This document shows positions 42,783 to 51,964 of a stretch of DNA of 64,000 bases, piece after piece; the first letter of the stretch is position 1, and every line of letters begins with the position of its first letter. Both the position numbers and the translations under genes were made by a program. Origin of the DNA: Cellulophaga sp. Hel_I_12 (lineage in GTDB: Bacteria; Bacteroidota; Bacteroidia; Flavobacteriales; Flavobacteriaceae); assembly GCF_000799565.1 (NCBI RefSeq), contig NZ_JUHB01000001.1, positions 2,917,501 through 2,981,500 on the forward strand. The letters run 5' to 3'. Under the pieces are notes generated by a model. It worked only from the letters and a program-made list of their open reading frames with translations, was not told the origin of the DNA and did not search any database.

Positions 42783-42934
42783 GGAAAATCATTTTCCCTG
42801 AAAATGGCAATTGGCTTTTTAGCCAGATTGTATGGATTTTTGTCCCGCGAGCGGGACGAAAAGGAATAGCAAGAGGGTAACACGCTGCGCGATGTTTCGG
42901 ATTCCTTTTCGTTTTCAAATAGCTGATAATCAGC
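42783..42934. other. hairpin-rich stretch, candidate oriT
   Basis: This non-coding stretch upstream of the relaxase genes packs four inverted repeats: GGAAAAT-C-ATTTTCC (42783-42797), GTCCCGC-GA-GCGGGAC (42842-42857), an 11-pair stem CGAAAAGGAAT/ATTCCTTTTCG with a 33-base loop (42857-42867 with 42901-42911), and GCTGAT-A-ATCAGC (42922-42934). Transfer origins typically lie next to mobilization genes and have such repeats. The nick site is not identified. Confidence 0.5.
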
Positions 42935-43033
42935 GAATTGAATAAATTTTCAAATCTTGACAATCAACGATTTGCGACAAACGGGCTGTTAACGCCCATT
43001 TTTAGGGAAGATTTTGCGACAAATCGGCGAAAT

Positions 43034-43414
43034 ATGGACTCATTTATTGGAATTAGATTTAAAAAGGAAACTGCTAAACGTTTTCAAACTTTCTCACGTA
43101 CTTACTTTAAATCGCACACCGAGGCGATGGCTACAATGCTCGATTTTTTCTTCTATAATGAAATTTCGCCAAAAGAAAAATTAGGTCCAACTGGGCGAAC
43201 CATCGAAGCTAAATTACTCAAAAGAATCAATGCGGTTATTGCCATAATGCGTGATGTGGAAAAGACACAAACCAAACCTACGGTAGCTATGATTCAATCA
43301 CTTTTTGAAACAGAAGAACCAGAAAAAAAACCGCTGATAGTAGAAAAGAAATATGCCGAAGAAAAGAAAGAGGTACGCTTTCGCGAAAAGCAAAATCCAA
43401 GTAACAAACTATAA
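43034..43414 (+). CDS. BfmA/BtgA-like mobilization accessory protein
   Basis: This 126-residue basic protein (IGIRFKKETAKRFQTFSRTYFKSHTEAMATMLDFFFYNEISP) resembles the ribbon-helix-helix-containing BfmA/BtgA proteins that help the relaxase at oriT. The ATG at 43034 is chosen because it begins this conserved segment. Upstream in-frame codons from 42938 overlap the oriT-like region. It lies 11 bases before the relaxase gene. Confidence 0.75.
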   Translation: MDSFIGIRFKKETAKRFQTFSRTYFKSHTEAMATMLDFFFYNEISPKEKLGPTGRTIEAKLLKRINAVIAIMRDVEKTQTKPTVAMIQSLFETEEPEKKPLIVEKKYAEEKKEVRFREKQNPSNKL

Positions 43415-43425
43415 ATATTTGAGCT

Positions 43426-44457
43426 ATGTATATCACAATCACACCTCAAAAATTAGGGGCAAATTATTCACAAAGTTCAGGCGATTTTGTAGGCTATTTA
43501 GAGAAAGAAAATAAAGGTCTGGAACAACAGGATATGGAACACTTTTTCAATCAATATGGCGACGAGATTTCCGCAGAAGAAGTGGTAAAGGAAATTGATG
43601 GAAACACCGCAAAATTGAAAAAGAAAGAACCGAAGTTTTATTCCATAACGGTCAGTCCTTCCAAGTATGAACTGAACAGATTACAGAACAGTCGTGAAGA
43701 TTTAAAAACCTACACTCGTGAGCTGATGAAAGATTATGTTGCCAGCTTCAATCGGGAAATCAATGGGCGACCGATTACGATAGAGGATATAAAATACTAC
43801 GCCAAAATTGAACATCAAAGAACTTTTAAGGGGACGGACTTTCAGATAAAAGAAAACCAACCTTTCGCCACAAAAATACTTCAACTCAAAACGGATATCC
43901 GAAATATTCAAGAAGGACGAGCTGAAGGGAACACTAAAAAGATGGAAAAGGAAATTGCCAAATTGGAACGCCAAGCGCCACATCAACAAAATGGAAAACG
44001 GATAGTACAGGGAATGCCCAAAGCGGGAAACCAAAGTCACATTCATATTATTGTGAGCCGTAAGGATGCTTCAAATTCTATAAGCCTTTCCCCAGGAAGT
44101 AAACACAAAGCATCCGAAGTAGAGATGCACGGAAAAAAAGTTAAGCGTGGTTTTGATAGAGATACATTTTTCGCAAAAGCGGAAAAAACATTTGATAAGA
44201 CGTTTGGATATAAGCGCAATTATGCAGAGACCTACAAAGCTAAAAAGACCTTTGTAAAGAACCCAAACCTATATTTTTCCGCTTTGTTGAAACTGCCTGC
44301 CAATGAAAAAGCATTAGCTTTTAAAATGATAAGCAAATCAGGATTGCCCATAGTGCCGAGTATTCCGGTCACGCAGGCACTATTGGCAATGAAAATATTT
44401 AACAAGCTACGACGTGGTGCGGAAGTGGCCATCAAATCAAGTTCCATCGGAATCTAA
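43426..44457 (+). CDS. DUF5712-type relaxase (MobB-like)
   Basis: This 343-residue protein would nick oriT and lead the strand into the recipient. It starts MYITITPQKLGANYSQSSGDFVGYLEKENKG, as in DUF5712 proteins. It carries the metal-binding HIH motif (His205, His207 in NQSHIHIIVSRKDAS), a Lys-rich middle segment and a hydrophobic C-terminal tail. It sits between the BfmA-like and coupling-protein genes, as is usual in Bacteroidota mobilizable elements. Confidence 0.82.
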   Translation: MYITITPQKLGANYSQSSGDFVGYLEKENKGLEQQDMEHFFNQYGDEISAEEVVKEIDGNTAKLKKKEPKFYSITVSPSKYELNRLQNSREDLKTYTRELMKDYVASFNREINGRPITIEDIKYYAKIEHQRTFKGTDFQIKENQPFATKILQLKTDIRNIQEGRAEGNTKKMEKEIAKLERQAPHQQNGKRIVQGMPKAGNQSHIHIIVSRKDASNSISLSPGSKHKASEVEMHGKKVKRGFDRDTFFAKAEKTFDKTFGYKRNYAETYKAKKTFVKNPNLYFSALLKLPANEKALAFKMISKSGLPIVPSIPVTQALLAMKIFNKLRRGAEVAIKSSSIGI

Positions 44458-44472
44458 CTTAAAATTATACAA

Positions 44473-46047
44473 ATGGACAATCTCGTAACAGTACTTTTTA
44501 GTATTAGTGTAGCCAGTGTTGTTTTCTATGGAATATTTCGGATTAGCAGATATGCATTTGTCGTCAATATTCTATTGATTGGAACTCTTGCGTATTATTT
44601 AAACGAACATTTACCATTGGTGCAAATAGCACTTTATTTTGTTTGTCCTCTGATATTAATTAATATAGGAATGTATGTTTTTCTACATAAAACTGACCAT
44701 CCTAAAAATGGAAATGCCAAATATCAGGTCAATTTTGCCACTACAAAAGGCAACTTTAAACTGGACAACATCAAACGTGGTGCATCAATCATTGGTTCAG
44801 CCGGAAGCGGAAAGACCGAGAGTGTTGTGTACGGATTTCTGAAACACTTTCGGAAGGAAGGGTTTTGCGGGATTATTCACGATTACAAAGATTTTGAACT
44901 CACAGAAATGGCTTATCCACTTTTTAAGGATGGCGAAATCCCATTTAAGGTCATTTCCTTCGATAAAATCATCGATAGGGTAAATCCTATTGCGCCACGT
45001 TATTTAGAGAACGAGGAAAGCGTAAACGAGGTGTCAAGGGTATTAATTGAAAATCTTTTGGAGCAAAGAGAGTCAGGAACAACTGGCACAACAAAATTCT
45101 TCAATGATGCAGCGGAAGGCTTGATTGGTGGATTGATTTGGAAATTGAAAACCACCTATCCACAGTTTTGTACACTTCCACACTTGATTGCCATTTATCA
45201 ATATCTGGACACGGAAAGCCTTATCCAGTTTTTGGAAACCAATACAACATCGAGGGCAATGGCAGATGCATTTATCAGTGGAAAAGATTCTGAACGACAG
45301 ACCGCAGGTGTAAAGAGCACTCTGGCCAATGCCCTAAAACGAATTAGCACACAGCGAATTTTTATGACATTGTCTGCGGACGAAGTCCCTTTAAATATCA
45401 ATCACATAGAAAACCCTGCTGTGATTTCGATAGTGAACAATCCAAAATTTGAAACATCCTATTCGCCAGTCATCGCCACGATTATTCACACTATAACCAA
45501 GCAAATGAGTATTCGCAACAGTAAGCCTTCATTTCTCTTGATGGAAGAAGCGCCTACCATTCGATTGTTGAATATGCACCGTATTCCTGCGACACTTCGG
45601 AGCTATAATATTTCTACGATTTATGTAATGCAGGACAAAATACAAAATGATATGATGTATGGCGATAAAGCGAGCAAGGCAATTTTGAGCAATCTTTCCT
45701 ATCAATTTTTTGGCAAGGTCAACGACCCGGACACCGCAAAATATTACGATCGCTTTTTTGAAATTATCAAAGACCCGACCAAGAGCATTAGCCGTGGCCA
45801 TAATCTGGATTTTGATACACGCATTACTACGGGCGAAAAGGAAATTCCAAAGATTAGGGCAGATGTGTTCTTCCGATTGAAGCAGGGCGAATTTATTACC
45901 TATGCTAATGGAAAGGATAAAAAGGTGCAGTTTAAATTGGAAAAAATTAAGAGGGAACTTCCGGAGAATACCAAGGTGTTTTCGAAAGCAGATTTAGAGG
46001 CTAATTTTGAGAGGATTTATGAGGAGGCGCGGTCGATATTTAATTAA
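44473..46047 (+). CDS. type IV coupling protein (VirD4/TraG-like)
   Basis: This 524-residue ATPase would deliver the relaxase-DNA complex to the secretion channel. Two N-terminal helices (about 1-70) anchor it. Walker A is GSAGSGKT (108-115), and Walker B ends in FLLMEEAPT (about 353-361). The C-terminal part (RGHNLDFDTRITTGEKEIPKIRADVFFRLKQGEFIT) is the region duplicated in the broken fragment at 6993-7464. No mating-pair genes (traB-traN type) are seen, so the element is probably mobilizable rather than self-transmissible, or has lost them. Confidence 0.88.
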   Translation: MDNLVTVLFSISVASVVFYGIFRISRYAFVVNILLIGTLAYYLNEHLPLVQIALYFVCPLILINIGMYVFLHKTDHPKNGNAKYQVNFATTKGNFKLDNIKRGASIIGSAGSGKTESVVYGFLKHFRKEGFCGIIHDYKDFELTEMAYPLFKDGEIPFKVISFDKIIDRVNPIAPRYLENEESVNEVSRVLIENLLEQRESGTTGTTKFFNDAAEGLIGGLIWKLKTTYPQFCTLPHLIAIYQYLDTESLIQFLETNTTSRAMADAFISGKDSERQTAGVKSTLANALKRISTQRIFMTLSADEVPLNINHIENPAVISIVNNPKFETSYSPVIATIIHTITKQMSIRNSKPSFLLMEEAPTIRLLNMHRIPATLRSYNISTIYVMQDKIQNDMMYGDKASKAILSNLSYQFFGKVNDPDTAKYYDRFFEIIKDPTKSISRGHNLDFDTRITTGEKEIPKIRADVFFRLKQGEFITYANGKDKKVQFKLEKIKRELPENTKVFSKADLEANFERIYEEARSIFN

Positions 46048-46153
46048 AGTATTCATTGACTTACAATAGAATATGATTTTAACTCTGTTAAATTTGTTAA
46101 AAAATTTATCTTTGTAGCCATTAGAGTAGCTACCTAAATGCTGCTGAATAATT

Positions 46154-46472
46154 ATGGCAGTACAAGAAAATCAATTATCCACTTGGGCAAATCAAGGTTC
46201 AATCACAACATCGTCTAAAACCTATGAGAGCATAAAAAACTGCATAGATGGGCTTAATTGGAATCCTGATATTTCTTTACAAGGTTCATATAAAATTCAA
46301 CGAATATCTACGGCAACAGCGATGTTGATATTGTAGTAGAGTTTCAAAGTACATTCTTTTCGGACACATCAAATTTAGATGCTATTGGTAAAGAAGTCCA
46401 CAATTCTTTTGGGCCAGGGAAATACACGTTGGAATCTTTCAAAAAAGCAATCGTTAAAAGGTTGGAAGTTAA
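46154..46472 (+). pseudogene. truncated, frameshifted CD-NTase-like nucleotidyltransferase
   Basis: The first 46 codons (MAVQENQLSTWANQGS and onward) end at LQGSYK, then the frame is lost. Restoring one A in the four-A run at 46292-46295 gives NSTNIYGNSDVDIVVEFQS. The joined motif GSYKNSTNIYGNSDVDIVVE is the nucleotidyltransferase active-site signature (GS and DxD) of the CD-NTase/SMODS type, which in intact form makes cyclic nucleotide signals in anti-phage systems. Homology ends near 46472, where antisense RteC sequence begins. No effector gene is nearby. It is dead as read. Confidence 0.65.
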
Positions 46473-47163
46473 TACCAGCTGTACCACTTTTTATTGCGCC
46501 AGATGCCTGTAATGCATAAATTAACTCAATCAGGTCTGTTTTTGAAGCAGTCCAACCAAGTCGCTCACCGTTTGATAGAGTATTCAGCTTATTCGGTATG
46601 CCGTATGACAAATCCCTTAAATTACTTAACTCTTCAACGTAATGGCTTATTAATAGGTCATAGGCCATAATTTTGGCAATTACATTATCGTGGCTTGTGG
46701 AAAATTCAGCATCTGTATAAAAATGAGAAGTGTTTGATACCAAGCTAATTTTATCATTTCCTCGCAGAAAATAGAACTCATCCAGAAGTTCAGAATCCTC
46801 TCTATAATATTTAATGAAATCTATATTCCGTCGATTACTTTCTTGTAGCCTATTTATTTCTGAATCAATAAATTCCTGTTGAGATTTTATTATTCCCGCA
46901 GGTCTATTTATCAAGAAATTGTAGAGTTTGGCATAAAATTTCAGTCTGCTATATATGTAGGGTTTATGCTTTTTAAAGAATATTATTTCATTCTTTTTAT
47001 CTACGAATTCATTTTCCCTTTCACAGATGCGTAATTTCTGCAAGTATTGTCTTGAAATAGAAATACCTTGTTCAACATTGTTGAAATCGTTTAGATTAGA
47101 TTCCTCAACTACTTTTATTTCCTCTTTGTAATTGTCTAGTATTATATGAATTAACTTATGCAA
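46375..47163 (-). pseudogene. 3'-truncated RteC-family regulator
   Basis: The first ~230 codons (ISRQYLQKLRICERENEFV, YIYSRLKFYAKLYNFLINRPAG, GERLGWTASKTDLIELIYALQASGAIKSGTAG) match RteC, a regulator of conjugative-transposon excision in Bacteroidota. After about 46475 the frame reads antisense of the nucleotidyltransferase fragment (NFQPFNDCFFERFQ...), so the native C-terminus is missing. The hybrid frame is open, so a chimeric product of 262 residues could be made. Confidence 0.75.
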
Positions 47164-47227
47164 AATATTTTTGGGGCTTTAGATTTGGGTTAATTATCAA
47201 TAAGTAATGTTTGTATGTTATATCTTT

Positions 47228-48442
47228 TTACGGGGGATTTTTAAAAAAGAACAGACAACCAATAGCGAGCAAAACAATGCTACCAGCAATTATGAAAGGA
47301 TAGTAAAAACCGCCTGCAATCAGCCAAGTTCCTAAAACGGGGCCTAGAATCTGACCAATACTATTGGTCGAACTCTGAATAGAAATATTCCTACCAGTAT
47401 TTTTCTTTGATATCAATGAAACCGCAGAGAGCAAATTTGGTGTTACCATAGCGCCTCCAGCAGCAAAAACAACGATCAATCCATAGACTAAAAATTCATT
47501 GTTAAAAAATGGAAAGGCAATCAAGGATAAACCAGATATTAGTAACCCTAAAGCAATTTGTTTCTTTGTTGATAAAAACTTCTCTCCATAAGTAGCGAAC
47601 ACAGGTTGTAAAACAGCCATTATTGAACCACATAGCATAAAACCAATACCAACTTGATTACTATTAAATCCTAATTCATCTTTTCCGTAGATTGAAAAGA
47701 CAGTTTCAAATAGCGTCACCACAAATTGGATAACAAACGATAGCACTAGTAATACGATAAAATATTTAGTAAATGTGAACCGCAAACTCACTTTTCGTGT
47801 TGTGAACTTATGTACGCGAGCGGTGTTTTTTAACCATTTCATCACAACCAAAAGGACAATCAATCCTAGTAGTGCAGCGAATAAAAAGGGCACTGAAAAT
47901 CGGTCTAAATGTAGCAGGCCTATTTTATATTTTATATGAATATCAGTTTGGGACAGAAAGCCGCCAATGACAGGGCCGAAAATAACACCAGTGCTAATGG
48001 CAACACCAGACCAGGCCATTATTTTTGTTCTACGTTTTTCAGATGTAATATCACTTAAATATGCATTGCTAACTGGAATAACTGATGACGTAAAAATTCC
48101 ACCAAAAATTCGAGCAATATATAGCATTGTCAAGGATGTGGCTAGGCCAGTAAGTAATTGCATAATTACAAAACCGATTAGTCCACAAATGATAATAGGT
48201 TTCCTGCCGTATCTGTCCGATAGTTTTCCCCAAACCACTACGAATAGTAACTGAAAAAATGGATAAATGCTTGTGAGCAATCCAATATGGAAATTGATAA
48301 GGTCGGTGTCAAGATTGTCTTTTAAAGCTAATCTTTCGGTATAGTAAGGAAGGGTTGGCAATAATATACCATAGCCCAACATCACTACAAACAAACTCAA
48401 TAGAATTAAAAATATCCTGTTGAGTTTTTCTTTTCTATCCAT
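47228..48442 (-). CDS. MFS drug/metabolite efflux transporter (TetA-like group)
   Basis: This 404-residue protein has 12 helices, the motif A GKLSDRYGRKP (about 72-82) and motif C GVAISTGVIFGPVIGG (about 146-161), typical of DHA1 antiporters. Its ATG follows directly on the CopB stop codon, so the two are translationally coupled. A drug substrate cannot be assigned; coupling to CopB suggests a copper-related role. Confidence 0.87.
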   Translation of the reverse strand: MDRKEKLNRIFLILLSLFVVMLGYGILLPTLPYYTERLALKDNLDTDLINFHIGLLTSIYPFFQLLFVVVWGKLSDRYGRKPIIICGLIGFVIMQLLTGLATSLTMLYIARIFGGIFTSSVIPVSNAYLSDITSEKRRTKIMAWSGVAISTGVIFGPVIGGFLSQTDIHIKYKIGLLHLDRFSVPFLFAALLGLIVLLVVMKWLKNTARVHKFTTRKVSLRFTFTKYFIVLLVLSFVIQFVVTLFETVFSIYGKDELGFNSNQVGIGFMLCGSIMAVLQPVFATYGEKFLSTKKQIALGLLISGLSLIAFPFFNNEFLVYGLIVVFAAGGAMVTPNLLSAVSLISKKNTGRNISIQSSTNSIGQILGPVLGTWLIAGGFYYPFIIAGSIVLLAIGCLFFFKNPP

Positions 48443-50560
48443 TTAATTTTTACCGATTTTTCGCTTCAATAATTGCGCATTAATAGCCACTATAATTGTA
48501 CTCAAACTCATAAATACCGCTGCTACAGCTGGTCCTAAAACAAAGCCAGAAGAGTATAGAACACCTGCAGCTAATGGAATGGCCACCACATTATACCCAG
48601 TTGCCCATATTAGGTTCTGAATCATTTTATTGTACGTAGCCTTTCCGAACAAAATTAGGTTTGCAATATCTTGTGGATTGCTATTTACCAATATAATATC
48701 GGCTGTTTCGGCGGCTACATCAGTACCAGAACCAACAGCGATTCCTACATCAGCTTTGGCAAGTGCGGGCGCATCGTTTACGCCATCTCCAGTCATAGCC
48801 ACAAACTCTCCTTTGTTTTGTAACTCTTCTACAATTTCTACTTTTTGGTGTGGTAGCACTTCGGCATAATAGCCATCCAACCCTAATTTTTCACTCACAG
48901 CTTTGGCTGTTTTTTCGTTATCCCCAGTTGCCATCAAAACTTTGATATTGTTCTTTTTAAATATTTTTATAGCTTCCGCAGATTCAGGTCTTATTTCGTC
49001 AGCAAGTGCAATGTATCCTGCTAGTTGTCCTTCAATTAATACAAATACAACAGTTTCAGCAGCGTCACTATAAGCATCTTCAGGAATAGTTATTTTTTCA
49101 TCCCTTAAATAACCAGGACTAACCACTTTTACTTGCTTTCCTTCTACATTTGCCTCTACACCTTTACCAGTGATCGCATTAAAGTTTTCAGGCTTTGGGA
49201 TTGTAATATTGTCTTCTTTAACTTTTTTAATAATCCCAACAGCAATTGGATGTTCTGAACTTTGTTCCAACGCACTTGACAGTCTTAAGATTTCATCGTT
49301 TGAATAGGACACATTTACAGATTTGATTCGAGTAACGCCAAAGTCCCCTTTGGTCAAAGTCCCTGTTTTGTCAAATAGTAAGGCGGATATCTTACGTGAT
49401 TCTTCAAAGGCAGTTCTATTACGGATTAATAATCCATTTTGTGCAGATACAGCAGTAGAAATGGCAACTACAAGAGGAATTGCAAGACCCAATGCGTGTG
49501 GACAAGCGATGACCATAACGGTAACCATTCTTTCTAATGCATACACAAACGGAAAGCCTAAAATCAGCCAAATTGCCAACGTACCAAAACCAATAGCCAA
49601 AGCTATATAAGTCAACCATTTTGCTGCCCTATCGGAAAGGTTTTGCATTTTAGATTTGGTCTTTTGTGCTTCCTCAACCATCGTAATAACCTTATTGAGA
49701 TAGCTGTCTTTTCCTGTATGTTCCACCTTTACCTTTAAAGTGCTATTGCCATTTACTGAACCACCTATTACCTTATCCTTTTCTTCTTTTTTTACAGGCT
49801 TGGACTCCCCTGTAAGCATTGATTCGTTTAAATAACTTGAACCTTCTACTATGATACCATCAGCTGGAACTTTCTCTCCTGGCTTTACCAAAATCACGTC
49901 ATTTTTCAACAAATCTTCAAGTGGTATATCTTCAATAGTGTCGCCTTTTACCCTGTGAGCTTCGGCAGGCATTATACTAACTAAAAGCTGTAATGCTTTT
50001 GAAGCGCCTAATACACTTTTCATTTCTATCCAATGACCAACAAGCATAATAGCAATTAGTGTTGACAGCTCCCAGAAAAAGTCAACTCCTCGTAAACCAA
50101 AGACAGTTGCAGAACTGTAGAAATAGGCGACACTTATAGCCATAGATATAAGTGTCATCATACCAGGTGCACCATTCTTTATTTCGGAAACAAATCCTTT
50201 AAGAAAAGGCCAACCACCATAAAAATATACAACAGTGGAAAGTGCAAAAAGGATGTATGGATTTCCTGGAAGTAAAAATTCATAACCAAAAAATTCTTGA
50301 ATCATTGGTGAGAAGAACAATATGGGGATGGTAAGCACGAGTGTTACCCAAAACCGTTGTCTAAAGTCTGCAATCATCATTTTATGATGGTCGTGACCCA
50401 TTTGTCCGTGACCCGGATTATGACCCGAATGGTCTCCATCTCCATTTTTCATTTTGGAATGATCCATTTTGGAATGATCTTCTTTTTCGTGGTTCATTTT
50501 AGAATGATCCATTTTCGAATGGTCCATTTCGTTGTTTTTGTGCTGCTCGTGATTTTCCAT
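48443..50560 (-). CDS. copB: CopB-type copper/silver ATPase (P1B-3)
   Basis: This 705-residue ATPase exports copper or silver. The N-terminus is a Met/His/Asp-rich metal-binding tail of about 60 residues with repeats of MDHSKM and ending GHGQMGHDHHKMM. The membrane motif CPH (353-355) defines the P1B-3 group. Asp397 (DKTGT), ATGDN and GDGVNDAP are intact. It is the second gene of a three-gene leftward operon, 18 bases after the small conserved protein. Confidence 0.94.
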   Translation of the reverse strand: MENHEQHKNNEMDHSKMDHSKMNHEKEDHSKMDHSKMKNGDGDHSGHNPGHGQMGHDHHKMMIADFRQRFWVTLVLTIPILFFSPMIQEFFGYEFLLPGNPYILFALSTVVYFYGGWPFLKGFVSEIKNGAPGMMTLISMAISVAYFYSSATVFGLRGVDFFWELSTLIAIMLVGHWIEMKSVLGASKALQLLVSIMPAEAHRVKGDTIEDIPLEDLLKNDVILVKPGEKVPADGIIVEGSSYLNESMLTGESKPVKKEEKDKVIGGSVNGNSTLKVKVEHTGKDSYLNKVITMVEEAQKTKSKMQNLSDRAAKWLTYIALAIGFGTLAIWLILGFPFVYALERMVTVMVIACPHALGLAIPLVVAISTAVSAQNGLLIRNRTAFEESRKISALLFDKTGTLTKGDFGVTRIKSVNVSYSNDEILRLSSALEQSSEHPIAVGIIKKVKEDNITIPKPENFNAITGKGVEANVEGKQVKVVSPGYLRDEKITIPEDAYSDAAETVVFVLIEGQLAGYIALADEIRPESAEAIKIFKKNNIKVLMATGDNEKTAKAVSEKLGLDGYYAEVLPHQKVEIVEELQNKGEFVAMTGDGVNDAPALAKADVGIAVGSGTDVAAETADIILVNSNPQDIANLILFGKATYNKMIQNLIWATGYNVVAIPLAAGVLYSSGFVLGPAVAAVFMSLSTIIVAINAQLLKRKIGKN

Positions 50561-50578
50561 TATAGTATTGTTTAAGTG

Positions 50579-50872
50579 TTATCGTAATTTTTTTCTCATT
50601 GCTTCCGATATGTTTTCGGCATAGACGCCATAAGCATCAACTAAAAGACCTTTAAGCCCTTTTTTGGAAGATATTGCATATAAAATGCTGTTATCATCGG
50701 TACTGCTCATTCCTTCAAAGCGATATATTTTATCCACATTAAAATCTTCTGGTCGAATCTCAATTTTCAGGGAAGCACATTCCAGACATTCAGGTTTTAA
50801 GTTGAAATCATAAGGGTATTCGTTTGCCTGTAAATCGTTAATAGCTTCTGAAAGGGTGTCATAATTTTTCAT
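50579..50872 (-). CDS. small conserved Bacteroidota protein
   Basis: This 97-residue protein (MKNYDTLSEAINDL, CLECASLKIEIRPEDF, YRFEGMSSTDDNSILYAIS) belongs to a family widespread in Flavobacteriia. Members are sometimes labelled phosphoribosylpyrophosphate synthetase, although no such motif is present. A CxxC pair (CLEC) is seen. It heads the CopB-MFS operon, and its ATG overlaps the stop of a decayed gene (ATGA). Confidence 0.75.
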   Translation of the reverse strand: MKNYDTLSEAINDLQANEYPYDFNLKPECLECASLKIEIRPEDFNVDKIYRFEGMSSTDDNSILYAISSKKGLKGLLVDAYGVYAENISEAMRKKLR

Positions 50873-51027
50873 TTATAAGTCATTGTAAAATAACTGTTGT
50901 CTTCTTCGGTAAATTTTTGAAAGGTCAATAGACCTTGTGCATTTAATTTCTCGTTAACAGTATAATTGAGTTGCTTAATGCGAATTCCCAAGGCATAGGC
51001 CTTAATGTTGATTTTTGCTACCGTAGA
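50869..51027 (-). pseudogene. C-terminal remnant of an unrecognised gene
   Basis: A 50-codon frame (VAKINIKAYALGIRIKQLNY and onward) ends in a TGA that overlaps the ATG of the next gene. Upstream in the same frame a stop codon appears and no start codon exists. The four-base overlap suggests the intact gene was once translationally coupled to the CopB operon. The stretch 51028-51377 shows no gene, only inverted repeats such as GCAGATT/AATCTGC (51347-51366). Confidence 0.45.
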
Positions 51028-51377
51028 TCAGGTACTTTTTTCAAGATACCTACAATTTTATTCACGGGTTTTATAAGTGCTCAACCAATGATCTTCCTAA
51101 TATTAAGGAAGAACAGTCACTTTGATGCTCCTGTGACTTCTGCTTAATTACTTTTAGGCAGCGATTACGTACCATACTCATAATCCAAAATGCTTTTTAA
51201 TTGCTTATAGTAAATAAAATTATCATTGAGTTTTAAGTTAATGGTTTGAAAAGTCTATATCTTACAGGGTTAATAATATTTTGTGATGCTGAAAATAGAG
51301 TACAACAAATGTTAGCCAGAAGTGAAACTTTGGCTATAGAGGGAATGCAGATTAAAGTCAATCTGCGATGTAGAAAA

Positions 51378-51799
51378 TCAAATTAAGAAGGTCTCGTTGA
51401 GAATTATAATATCTGTAGATAATAAAGGCGGCCTGTAGGTTTTAAAAGAAATGACGTTTTCTTCTAGCCCCTCGAACAGATTAATATAAGTATTAAAAAA
51501 AGTATTTATGAAAACTAAAGTATCAATCTCTAAAATTGTATTGGACTTCTTAAAGGTGTCATCTCCTTCTTTTACAATGGTTTGATTATCGCAACAACTT
51601 TTCTCTTGTATGGAAGTACATTGCTTGTAATTATTATCTTTTTTTTGTACAATCTCCATACAGGATTCTGCCTTACTAAAAAAAGCCATATCCACCAATT
51701 TATTACAGCAAAAGTGCATATCCACCGTGAAAGAAGAAGTAGAAAACAGTATAAAAACTGCTAAAAAAAAGATAGTATTTTGGTAAAAAAAGATTTCAC
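51378..51799 (-). pseudogene. HYC_CC_PP-type secreted protein with frameshifted signal peptide
   Basis: From 51725 leftward the frame encodes the mature protein (FTVDMHFCCNKLVDMAF, then SCCDN and RPPLL) and ends ETFLI like the protein at 58455. Upstream, a GTG at 51799 starts VKSFFTKILSFF, whose frame breaks in an eight-base homopolymer (51763-51770). One extra base would join the two and restore LAVFILFSTSSFTVD, a match to LLVLLSTVSFTVD of the intact paralog. It is a single-base deletion or a sequencing error. Confidence 0.7.
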
Positions 51800-51964
51800 A
51801 GTATTAATAAATTTTGTCTAACATTAAATGTTTTCGTAAATTAAATGCTGCTGTTTAACAAGCTTGTTATCAAATTTTTATGAATTAACAGCAAAATTAA
51901 TTAATGCGAAGATAATTTTAAAGGTTCAACAGAAATATGATTTTTGTCATTAATGCAGATTAAC

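Noticed and set aside
6885..46047. CRISPR array or complete integrative conjugative element
   Set aside because: No regularly spaced short repeats are present. Integrase, excisionase and mating-pair genes are missing, so the segment is described as an island with a mobilization module and not as an intact conjugative element.
46107..46114. TATCTTTG as promoter of the nucleotidyltransferase fragment
   Set aside because: The only upstream TTG is 10 bases away, too close for the Bacteroidota promoter consensus, and the gene is dead, so the match may be chance.
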